Assembly (NCBI RefSeq): GCF_000340215.1
Contig: NW_006921540.1
Span: 1,916,377 to 1,980,376, forward strand
Direction of reading: 5' to 3'
Length of the DNA stretch: 64,000 nucleotides
From: Pseudocercospora fijiensis CIRAD86
Taxonomy: Eukaryota > Ascomycota > Dothideomycetes > Mycosphaerellales > Mycosphaerellaceae
Shown: piece by piece, positions 35,701 through 44,333 of the stretch
How the letters are laid out: every line of letters starts with the position of its first letter
Position numbering within the stretch: position 1 is the stretch's first letter
Position numbers and translations under genes: made by a program
The notes under the pieces: model-generated
What the model was told of the DNA's origin: nothing
Seen by the model: the letters and a program-made list of their open reading frames with translations, nothing else
Databases searched by the model: none

Positions 35701-36173
35701 CATATTAGTGCAGATGATATAAGGACGTAGAGACAGAGTAGAAGGTAGAAGGTGCTAAATTTAGGTAGAAGGTCCATACAAGCCTACAAAGCGGGGCGCC
35801 TGAATGGAGGTAGTGCATGGGGAATATATATTGCGTGCTACGCTCAACCACGGCTTTGGGAGACTTCGCGTCCCCTGGCTGCTCTGTATATGCTTGATAA
35901 GGGACACTCTGTACTTCGTGATGGCTATGCAGAGGATACATTAGTGCCCGTAGTGCTGGACTGGATATGAACGTATGAGGTGGGCGGATGGGCATAGAGA
36001 CGATTTAGAATAGGCAGGCACTTCGCGGCTCGGCTCGGCGCTGCTTCGTGCCGCAATCACAAGCCACACCACACCACACCACACCACAGCCACAGGTGAG
36101 GTGAAGCCACACTTGACTTGACTTTCTCGTGGTCGCGATCGCCAAACACAACATCAACGCCCACGTAGCCATT
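35701..36173. promoter_or_regulatory. Upstream region of UPF3
   Basis: Return to normal base composition. A (ccaca)5 run lies at 36064-36088. No TATA box assigned; presumed promoter and 5' leader. Confidence 0.35.
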
Positions 36174-37871
36174 ATGCCGCCCAAGCCGCTGGCCAAGCGA
36201 GACGATGGCGGCGCTAAGGGCGTACTGCCGGTCACTGCTGCTACACGTGCGGCGGCGTCGAAGGGACCGGCACCGCGATTGAAGCTCGAGATCCGGCGAC
36301 TCCCACCGGGCCTGACGTTGACCGAATTCGAAGAGATATTGGGTGACGAGTGGAAACCGGGGAATGGCAGAGTGGACTGGAGAGAGTACCGGCAAGGGAA
36401 AGTCAAGCAATCTGCGGCCAAGGTGCCCGAGCAGAGCCGATGCTACATGCATTTGCTCAGTGAACCTATCCTCAAGGAGCTGGAAGTCCGTTTCCTGGAA
36501 GCATCTTTCCACGACAAGGCTGGAACGTATAGGTTGCCTGATCTCAAGCATTTGCCACCGACTATCGGGTACGCCCCTAACCAGCGCGTGCCTACCACAA
36601 CCAAAGTGAGGACAGACAATCGGCAGGGAACCATTGACCAGGATCCGGAATTCATGTTGTTTCTGCAAGCCGAAACACAGCCGATCTTCAAGCCAGCAGC
36701 TCTCGATACGCTGGGAGTGGAGGCGGAGAAGGCGGAGAAGGAGCAGATCAAGAGCACGCCATTGATCGAGGCGCTGAGGGAGAAGAAGGCGAACAAGGCC
36801 AAGGCAGCGGAGGCGAAGGTGGAGAAGAAAGATGGGAAGGGCCACCAGAGGACCGGCAGTAAGGACAATGCTGTGGCGGAGAAGGGCGGCAAGGATGGGA
36901 AGGCGACTCAACAGCAGAAGGCTCAGCAGCAGAAGATCGAGCAGGTGTCAAAAGAGGCTGTGAAGGCTCTGAACAAGCAAGTCGCCAACAAGCAGCAACA
37001 AGCACAACAGCGTCCGGCGTCGCCACAACAGCCTCCGAAAGCACAGACAAAAGGGCAAGCTGCAGACAAGGCACCAGGCACACCAAATGCGAAGGGCAAG
37101 AAGGGAGCTCAAGCTGCACAGCCGACCTCGATGGCCAAGCTGCCCAATGCTGCTCCTACTCAACCCGCAGCCGACGCAGCCAAAGCTTCGTCCACAGCAT
37201 CTGCTGCAAGTGCAACGCCTCCACGTGCACCGCGCCAGAGAGGCAATGCCGAAGGTATCAAGAGGATGCTTCAGAAGGATCTGGGCATCAAACCGAAGCC
37301 GCAGCCAGCTGCACAAAACACATCCCAGCCAGCCGCACCAAACTTAACGGCTGCATCTCCTGCGACCCCCAGTGCGATTAAAAGGGAAGCAGCACGGCCA
37401 TCAACACCCGCGTCCACTACTATACCGACTGGACCAGCAAAGCAACAGGCCACGCCGAAGCAACCGGCAGCTCCGACGCCTGTAGTCTCATCGACCAAAG
37501 CGTACCTGAAGCATGCTAATCCCAGCCAAGGCATGACTGAGATCCTGATCCAGCAAGCACTCTCCCAGTATGGCGAGGTCAACAACGTGACTATCGACCC
37601 GCGAAAGGGCACCGCCATAGCTATATTCAAGGAAAACGATGGCTTGAAGAAAGCATTGGAGGCCAAGAAGGTGCCTGTTGCTAATGGTAGTGTGGAGGTG
37701 CTGGAATGGAAAGATCGTGCAGTCAATGTGGGCGGAAGGGGTGGCTTTCATGGTAGGCGAGGAGGTGGTGCAAGAGGTGGTAGAGGTGGAGCTCAGGTGC
37801 CAATAGCCGCTGCTGCTGCTGCTGCTCCGACTGTACCGAAGGGCGGCGGTGGCGAAGGTGCTGGAGGTTGA
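36174..37871 (+). CDS. UPF3: Upf3-like nonsense-mediated decay factor
   Basis: Single exon, 565 residues. Upf3 links the decay factor Upf2 to the exon-junction or terminating mRNP in nonsense-mediated mRNA decay and shuttles between nucleus and cytoplasm. The Smg4/UPF3 domain spans about 36-200, opening with LKLEIRRLPPGLTLTEFEEIL and including CYMHLLSEP and DPEFMLFLQAE. Then comes a charged Lys/Glu/Ala/Gln-rich linker (about 205-430). A second RRM-like fold (about 439-520; KAYLKHANPSQGMTEIL, GEVNNVTIDPRKGTAIAIF) and a C-terminal RGG-type tail (about 523-545) end the protein. I start at ATG 36174 (MPPKPLAKRDD); the frame upstream opens only with GTG. An AATAAA follows 52 bp after the stop. Identification rests on the N-terminal domain. 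Confidence 0.85.
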   Translation: MPPKPLAKRDDGGAKGVLPVTAATRAAASKGPAPRLKLEIRRLPPGLTLTEFEEILGDEWKPGNGRVDWREYRQGKVKQSAAKVPEQSRCYMHLLSEPILKELEVRFLEASFHDKAGTYRLPDLKHLPPTIGYAPNQRVPTTTKVRTDNRQGTIDQDPEFMLFLQAETQPIFKPAALDTLGVEAEKAEKEQIKSTPLIEALREKKANKAKAAEAKVEKKDGKGHQRTGSKDNAVAEKGGKDGKATQQQKAQQQKIEQVSKEAVKALNKQVANKQQQAQQRPASPQQPPKAQTKGQAADKAPGTPNAKGKKGAQAAQPTSMAKLPNAAPTQPAADAAKASSTASAASATPPRAPRQRGNAEGIKRMLQKDLGIKPKPQPAAQNTSQPAAPNLTAASPATPSAIKREAARPSTPASTTIPTGPAKQQATPKQPAAPTPVVSSTKAYLKHANPSQGMTEILIQQALSQYGEVNNVTIDPRKGTAIAIFKENDGLKKALEAKKVPVANGSVEVLEWKDRAVNVGGRGGFHGRRGGGARGGRGGAQVPIAAAAAAAPTVPKGGGGEGAGG

Positions 37872-37923
37872 GCGTGGAGGCATTATGAGACATGAATTAT
37901 GATGAGAGTGCATGGGTTTTCAC

Positions 37924-37929
37924 AATAAA
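37924..37929 (+). terminator. Candidate polyadenylation signal of UPF3
   Basis: aataaa 52 bp downstream of the UPF3 stop codon. Position and sequence fit a fungal polyadenylation signal; not proven. Confidence 0.4.
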
Positions 37930-38907
37930 CCAACCATGAGGGCACAAGCACGAAGCCAACGACAGAGTTAAGATCTTAGAGATATGCGCGGCGGCACGGG
38001 ACTGGTTCTGAAGAGTTGCTTCCAGGCGCATCTAATCAAGGCAAAGCATCGCTCTACTGCAAATCCAGACAGAACGATTGGGAAAGAGACCTTGGATTGG
38101 CATAATGAGGACGTCGCTGGGCCAGTATGAAAGTGAATCACGGCGATCGGTAACCCACTTCCGAGATGTCGCACGAGCTCAGACTTCACTTGCGCGGTTC
38201 GTCTCATACCAAACCTTGCTTTGGATCATCGTCGTCTCGCCTTGCTGCACGACGTTCTGCAATAGCACGTCAAGCGCCCACTGGCAATCAGAAGACCGCC
38301 ACAATGCCACGACTGCTTGTCGAGTTCATTGCAGATGGTGCAGTTGACCTCGGGGCGAAAGAAGCAGGCATGTTGGCATTGCAGTCGCGAGAGATACCAA
38401 GCAGCTTTGAGGTTAGTTATGAGACAACCTTCGTACATTTTGATTGATTGCGATGCAAGTACAGCGCTGCTTCAGAGATACATTCCTTGGCTCTACCATT
38501 TGTGAAAACAATCTTTGGCCTCGCGTCATTTGTTGATCAGTACCATTCCTCGCCGCTCTTAATGCGTCACTTTCTAGCATTGGACGAACACTGGTCATGC
38601 TCGACACTGACACTCGAAATTACAGAAATTGCAGCATCCGAGATCTTCAATCATCTCTTTGTTTCATCTCTGCTGGTGCCGGCACAACGACAATGAAAGA
38701 AAACACAACCTAAATAACAGCTCATTATCGAGCGGTATTTCTTTATTCAAGTCCTCCTCGATGTGCTGCAGAGTTGCGAGAAATCGTATATTGCATCGAC
38801 GTTCTCGACCCTCTACACGAGAACAGCAAAGAATTTCTTGCCAGCAGCTGGTCTGCTATACGCTTTGACACTTTCGCAGTCCTTGAAGCTTGTTTCTATC
38901 GAAAACC
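37930..38907. other. Intergenic region between UPF3 and amidoligase gene
   Basis: Normal base composition. A possible small two-exon gene (ATG 38166 to TGA near 38696 with a gttagt...caag intron at about 38412-38447) can be drawn. Its product of about 165 residues has no recognisable domain and I do not support it firmly. The 3' part is presumably the promoter of the 38908 gene. Confidence 0.35.
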
Positions 38908-40566
38908 ATGGAAGATCTCACGTTCGGAATCGAGCTCGAATTCCTTTGCGTCCGCAATGTTGACTGCTTCAAGAGGATGTTCCCCTTCAAGGCAGGCCAG
39001 TGGGGAGGAGAGGCCGGGTCTGAGTACGGTGGCGCTGCCAACGCAATCTTCTGCCATCTAGATGAAGCCGGCATCAGCGCTGACATCGGCAGGACAAGGC
39101 TTGGAGTAAAGGAGACATACAGCGATTGGCTTATCATGACAGATTGCCTTGAGCTCAGCGAAGAAGAAGATTTACTCAAACCAGAAGACTTTGTCGTCGA
39201 GCATTTGGAGATTGCTTCCCGCAAGCTATCCTTTTACAACGATAACTGGCCGAAGGAGCTACGCCGAGTGCTCAAAGTCCTGGCTCAGATCGAGAAACGA
39301 TACGGCTGCAAGTTCTTGACGAATAGCAGCAGCGGTCTCCACGTGCACGTTGGAAGAGACAAGGGAAGACTGCCATTCCAAACGATCAAAAGAGTCACGC
39401 AATTCATGACGGCGTTTGAGAGCAGGCTCGATGAAATCCACGCCGCGTCTCGTGTCCTCGCACCTGCAATTCCCATAAATCCAATGATTGACGGCGTGTT
39501 CATCGAAAACGAATCATACAAAATACCACTATATGCACCACTATCTTTCTTCCTTCACGCGACTGAGGGCGGCGACAGCTTGATCGGAAATTCTAACCTC
39601 TTCGACTGGCTCTTGAAGATTCAGCGCTTTGACACCTACAACGATGTCTCAGCATTGTATGACTTCCGCTATCTTGACTTCCAACTGAATGGACACCGAT
39701 GTGCTGTCAACCTCGACAACACAATCCAAGCGCATAACTATCGCAGCAGCGAACCTTCCAATACCATCGAGTTTCGACAACACATTGGCACGCTCGATTA
39801 CACCGAAATCATCCACTACGTCACGCTCCTGGTCAATATCATGCAGTTCTGCCACACAACTTCCCACCAACATTTCCTGCTCCTCATGATCAACGCAGCC
39901 GATATGAACTTCCTACTCCCACAACTTCTCTCCTTCATCGGCTGCTCGCCTCCTCTCATCACCTACTTCCAACGACACGAAGAAGATGACCTCGGCCTCC
40001 TATACTCGCCCCTAAGTCCCAGAAGACCCAGTCTCACAGCGGAGAAACTCGCACAGCTAGCAACCCCCCTCAGAGCCGTTTTCGAAGAAGAACTCCTCAA
40101 ACAAGTCACCTCGCTCGAAGACCTACTAGCTCAGAACGACGAGGAGCAAACAGCCAACAACGACCGAGCCACCATCGACCTCCGACAAATGCTCAAGTAC
40201 ACAACTGGCTACTACGGTCTTCGACAAAACGTCTCAAAACTCCCTTTCGGTCTGCCCGACGTGAACTGGTTCCTGGAATGTGCGCTCAAGGAATTCCGTG
40301 AAGAATTTGATTTTGAGAATGTGTTTTCGCCGGAAGAGCAGGTCGAGCAGGCTGTTACGGGAGTTTTTGAGAAGTTGGCGGAGATTTATGCGGGGTATGA
40401 TAGTCGCTTGCCGCCGCGACAGGCTGTTGTTGTGAGGGCGATTGGGGATTGGGAGGAGCGGTCGATGGTGGTTGTGGAGAGGGTTTTGAGGATGGGGAGG
40501 AAGGCGAGTCGAGAGGTTGAGGCGAAGAGTCCGAGAGGGCGGAAGCGGAAGAGGATGTCGGTTTAG
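38908..40566 (+). CDS. Putative amidoligase-family protein
   Basis: Single exon, 552 residues, starting at ATG 38908 (MEDLTFGIELEFL); upstream the frame opens only with TTG. The opening FGIELEF, a central LHVHVGRD (about residue 142) and EFRQHIGTLDYTEI (about 285) match the fungal Amidoligase_2 pattern. These enzymes have a glutamine-synthetase-like fold and are proposed to form amide bonds between carboxylates and amines. The paired acidic residues of the first motif and the HxH motif would bind metal and ATP. The last 40 residues are Arg/Lys-rich (RGRKRKRM), suggesting a nuclear signal or simply a basic tail. Substrate unknown; no biosynthetic neighbours suggest one. Confidence 0.75.
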   Translation: MEDLTFGIELEFLCVRNVDCFKRMFPFKAGQWGGEAGSEYGGAANAIFCHLDEAGISADIGRTRLGVKETYSDWLIMTDCLELSEEEDLLKPEDFVVEHLEIASRKLSFYNDNWPKELRRVLKVLAQIEKRYGCKFLTNSSSGLHVHVGRDKGRLPFQTIKRVTQFMTAFESRLDEIHAASRVLAPAIPINPMIDGVFIENESYKIPLYAPLSFFLHATEGGDSLIGNSNLFDWLLKIQRFDTYNDVSALYDFRYLDFQLNGHRCAVNLDNTIQAHNYRSSEPSNTIEFRQHIGTLDYTEIIHYVTLLVNIMQFCHTTSHQHFLLLMINAADMNFLLPQLLSFIGCSPPLITYFQRHEEDDLGLLYSPLSPRRPSLTAEKLAQLATPLRAVFEEELLKQVTSLEDLLAQNDEEQTANNDRATIDLRQMLKYTTGYYGLRQNVSKLPFGLPDVNWFLECALKEFREEFDFENVFSPEEQVEQAVTGVFEKLAEIYAGYDSRLPPRQAVVVRAIGDWEERSMVVVERVLRMGRKASREVEAKSPRGRKRKRMSV

Positions 40567-42249
40567 GGACAGTGGTCGGATTTGTTTTGTTTGTTTCGTG
40601 GATTTTGAGTATCTTCGTGCGAGTGAGTGAATTCAAGACCGTGTACCTTGTGATGCGCATGGAACCGGTGGACTTCTCCTGGCATCTGTTGATAGATCTG
40701 TTTTTTTTTATCTTCTTCGTACTTCTATCTGCAGGCGATTCATCAATCTCTCACGAAATTGCAGGTGAATATCCGCTTGGCCTGTCTACCGCGGTGGTCT
40801 AGAGCACGTATCGGCGGGAACTATATTCAATTATCCCTTCGCCATCTCAAGCTAGCATAACTCGAGCAACGAATTAGGGCCCTACCGCAAGAGCTGGAGG
40901 ACATGCTCTTTGAGTTCGCAATCACCATGGAATCTAACCAGATCATCAGCATCGGCCGTCAGTACAGGTCGCCGTGGCAGCTCGCTGTCAACTGCTAACC
41001 CTAAGCGTCCTGCGTAGAGCCATCCGGATGACCAGGAGTATGAAAACTCCGAGTAGCACCCTCTCTATCTCTCTGCTCATATGGGGACGACTGGTGAATA
41101 GAATGGGCCTATACGTCCCGGATCCGTCCTATCTGTCTGCTCTTGAGCTCTCGATTTTCGCCGGAATTGTCGTGCTGATGAGCTCGGTCCAACTCTTCTC
41201 GTGCTGGATGTACATGGGCGATTGGTCTTATTCCCGTATAGGCGGCATGTGTGAATGCTACATCCTCCCATGAGATTGTACTTGGAGTCGGACCGCGTCG
41301 CACCTGCTGGAATCATATTTCGAACGTGGCGTATTGGAAATTTTTGACCTCGGCTTTGAGAATAGCTATGTCATCCCCTATTCTTGATGACCTTGCGTGG
41401 ATTACTTGTGATGGATGTCGAGGCGGAAGTTGTCAAGGGAGATTCTCGGAAGGATTTATTCTAGCCTGCCTTCTGGAAGCATCCGACCTCACCTCATCCC
41501 TTCACTTGTTTCGTCAACGAACAAAGATCCTCCGCCCCGTAGCAATGGTCACCTTCAGCCCTAGACACATTACGAGAGGCATGACAAGCCTAGCTACTCA
41601 CCCGAAGAAACCACGAAGCCTAGAGTCAGGATAAGAACAACCCTCTGTCTGAAGTGGGGCCATACCACGAAAACCATGCCTCTCTTTCCGTCTATCTACC
41701 TCGTATCGTTTCGATGGATTCATACTCACTGCTGGTGTCCCATACTCGGAACAAGAAAGCAAAAGTAGCAACCAAATCGAAGTCACCAACCACAAACCCA
41801 GAAGCCGCATCGCTTACGCTACCGACCACATACACCCCCTCTCCATCATCATCAGGTGTGAGTTGAAGTTCTTTAATATTTCGTCATGAGGATTGGATGG
41901 GAAAAGATTGAGTTGGAAGTTCACGGGGCATATGGGATCAAGATTGATGACAGAAAGGCGTATGGAGAGTTGCTAGGGAAGCATTTGAGGTACGATCATT
42001 TCTTGTTATTTGAGTTCTTGACTTCCTCCTTCTACCTGAAAAAGATATGAGATGTGAGTCTCGGTCCGTTTGCGCACAGCTGTATCCCTCCTCTTCCTTC
42101 GCTCCGTGCGCCTCTGCTAATGGATTGGGGTATCTGTGCATCATTCTCAATCGTCAAATTCGTTTCAATTCACGCAACGTCCTGCTCCCTCGCTGCGCCA
42201 TGACTTCCAAACATGCCGGGTGTCAATTGCAGCTCAAACGCACGCCTCT
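40567..42249. other. Long intergenic region with gene-like fragments
   Basis: 1.7 kb of unmutated DNA with no intact gene. Two stretches look coding. One near 40875-40935 (LPQELEDMLFEFAITMES) resembles the start of F-box/2EXR-type fungal proteins. Another near 41905-42000 (IELEVHGAYGIKIDD) is short. Both are surrounded by stops and no consistent introns join them. A degraded gene is the likely explanation. Confidence 0.35.
40875..42000 (+). pseudogene. Possible degraded F-box/2EXR-like gene
   Basis: LPQELEDMLFEFAITMESN (about 40881-40937) matches the generic LPxEL(R/W)xxIxxxA opening of F-box and 2EXR proteins. Downstream readings such as MSSPILDDLAWITCDG and KIELEVHGAYGIKIDDRKAYGELL are broken by stops in every frame. 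The mutations are not the CpA-to-TpA type seen in transposons, so decay would be ordinary. Weak evidence; could be chance. Confidence 0.25.
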
Positions 42250-43620
42250 TCATGCATCGGGATCGTCATCCACCATCGATGTAGCTCCAGATCCAGGACG
42301 CTTCTGACCAATCATGGTTTCGTCGGCGATTCTCACCTGCACATCACGCGCGTGGCAGATGACGAGCGCCAGAGCCAGAGAATTCCACACGTCGTAATCT
42401 GGATCTTGGAAGTCGAGGAACGCCATTGAGCTGCACTCGTCTGTGTCGACGCGATAGGCCATGACGCAGGCTAAAGTATACGAGGCTGCGATTACGTAGA
42501 ATGTCGGAAGCTCGTACGAGAGCAGCGTGTGGTTTGAGGATCGGGAACCTGGCGAGAACTCAACCGATCTGGCGACTCTGAATGCATTCTTCCATCTCTT
42601 CGCCAACTCGCGGCACTTGGCTTCTGCGTTCTCTTTGATGAGGTCGGCGTGAGTCTCCGCTGGTTGATATTCCTGCACCAAGACTGGTATCGCGGTCTTC
42701 TTGTCCAGCCCGGCATCGTTCTGTGCCCACTTATTGTAATGGCGCACGGCACGTCTGATCTCCTCCTCTGGTTCGACTGGGCCTTCCAAATACTTGCGAT
42801 CACGAACTCGGCCTCCGAGATCCAGGAGGTGTTGGAGTGCCTTGCTTGCATGGAAGTGCTTGCCACTGACGCTGCCAATGATAGCATCGTCGGTCTTCTC
42901 GAAGAAGCCGTCTGGCAGAAAGTTGTACTCGAACTTCATGTAAGCTGGCAACAATGGCTCGTAGCCCCTCTTCAAGATGCGATGGAGCAAGGTGATATAG
43001 TCGTCATCCCATCCCTGCTTGCGCAACTCCCCCTCTTGAAACTCGCTTTTGTCGAACTGTGGTGGCAGCATGACCAGCTTGCGCCGCTGTGGCGAATTGT
43101 AGTATGCCTCGTCGTCAACCACCAGCGACATGTCGTCCAACTCATCAGCCATCTCGTCCAGCGTGGGAGACTTCGTCCTCGAATAGCGTTGCGACGGCGT
43201 GCGAAGGTAGGGACTCTGCTCGGTGTAGTCCTCCATCACTGAATCCTCCTCATACTCGGCCATAACGGGTGTGTGCGGCTCGAAGTCCATGTCTTCGACC
43301 TCGATCTTTGGTTGCTTGACGCGGCTGCTTCGTTGCGAACTGCTTGGCGTGTGTAGCCGCTTCCTCTTCTGCCCGGTGGCGGGCGCGCTGGCAGGACTCG
43401 ATGTCGGACGCAGCCTCCAGTCCCTGACTCGCTCAGATGGGCTCATAGACCTCGTGGACTGCCCAATCTGATCCAGCGACGCTTTTCGGGCACTTGCTGG
43501 GTACGCAGGCTTCTTGTAAACAACACCGTCCGACTGTGGTGTGGGCAGAGGTGCTTTGGCGGCCTTCCGAGGGGAGACATAGTCCCACAGACTGTCTGAG
43601 AGCCGTTTGATAAACGCCAT
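42250..43620 (-). CDS. Conserved-looking hypothetical protein, probably nuclear
   Basis: Single exon, 456 residues, from ATG 43620 (MAFIKRLSDSLWDYVSPRK); the frame continues upstream only via GTG. The N-terminal half (20-200) is Ser/Pro/basic with QKRKRLH, a likely nuclear localisation signal, then an acidic patch. The C-terminal half (about 215-440) looks folded: KQGWDDDYITLLHRILKRGYEPLLP, LPTFYVIAASYTLACVMAYRVD, FLDFQDPDYDVWNSLALALVICHAR. I do not recognise the family. It is divergently placed 713 bp from the Ulp1-like gene, so a shared promoter region is possible, but no functional link is shown. Confidence 0.7.
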   Translation of the reverse strand: MAFIKRLSDSLWDYVSPRKAAKAPLPTPQSDGVVYKKPAYPASARKASLDQIGQSTRSMSPSERVRDWRLRPTSSPASAPATGQKRKRLHTPSSSQRSSRVKQPKIEVEDMDFEPHTPVMAEYEEDSVMEDYTEQSPYLRTPSQRYSRTKSPTLDEMADELDDMSLVVDDEAYYNSPQRRKLVMLPPQFDKSEFQEGELRKQGWDDDYITLLHRILKRGYEPLLPAYMKFEYNFLPDGFFEKTDDAIIGSVSGKHFHASKALQHLLDLGGRVRDRKYLEGPVEPEEEIRRAVRHYNKWAQNDAGLDKKTAIPVLVQEYQPAETHADLIKENAEAKCRELAKRWKNAFRVARSVEFSPGSRSSNHTLLSYELPTFYVIAASYTLACVMAYRVDTDECSSMAFLDFQDPDYDVWNSLALALVICHARDVQVRIADETMIGQKRPGSGATSMVDDDPDA

Positions 43621-44333
43621 CACTTGCGGAAAGTCGGTGTGGGGCGAAGTGAGGTCTGAGGTGTTGCGCGTGAGAGCAATAACAGCTATGCGGGCGCATT
43701 CGATACAAATGCTGCATTCGGTGGCTTTACACTCGTCAAATACCACAGCGAGACACGAAGCTCTTGCGACTGACGACCGCCGTTGCGACGGAAAGGGACA
43801 AGGTCACATTGTTGCCTTGGCTGGCATTGTCTTGTCGCTTGCAGGTGAAGAAGGTGCATGTCACATTCTGAAACACCAGACCCTTGCCGGATCCGGCCTA
43901 TGCACAGAAAGCATGGACCATCCCACGCACCCGCACCTTCGGGTCGGTCGATCTCCCGCGATTCAGATCTGCTGCATTTCTCAGACTGACTTTTCGACTT
44001 TCTCAGTGTTCTCTACAACACACCACTGTCCACTCACTCGACGGCGAAAGGGTGTATGCGGAGCTAAACGGCTTTATCACCGCACTTATGCGCTGTTTCC
44101 GCGACGCGTGACGGCATCGCTACGTGAGAGTCGCTGCGGGCACGACGCGTAACTCTCAGCACGCAGCACGCCATCTGCGCTTTCTCAATGCCCGCTCGCT
44201 CTCGCCTGTCCTTCTTCTCTACAACACCGACACTTTCAGAGCAAGCGCTTCCGTGAAACCACACACACACAAAGCCACTCGAGCGAAAACGCACACCCCA
44301 AGACACACAAGCGAATTCAAACATCAGAACTGC
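43621..44333. promoter_or_regulatory. Divergent promoter region
   Basis: 713 bp between two divergent start codons. Presumably holds both promoters. The frame of the plus-strand gene stays open through much of it (back to 44124 with GTG), but no ATG lies in frame before 44334. Confidence 0.45.

Noticed and set aside
35752..35970. 72-codon frame just upstream of UPF3
   Set aside because: Starts with GTG only, with no domain and an overlapping antisense frame; more likely promoter DNA.
36057..36911. 284-codon minus-strand frame opposite UPF3
   Set aside because: Antisense shadow; Leu/Arg-rich with no domain, while the plus strand carries a recognised domain.
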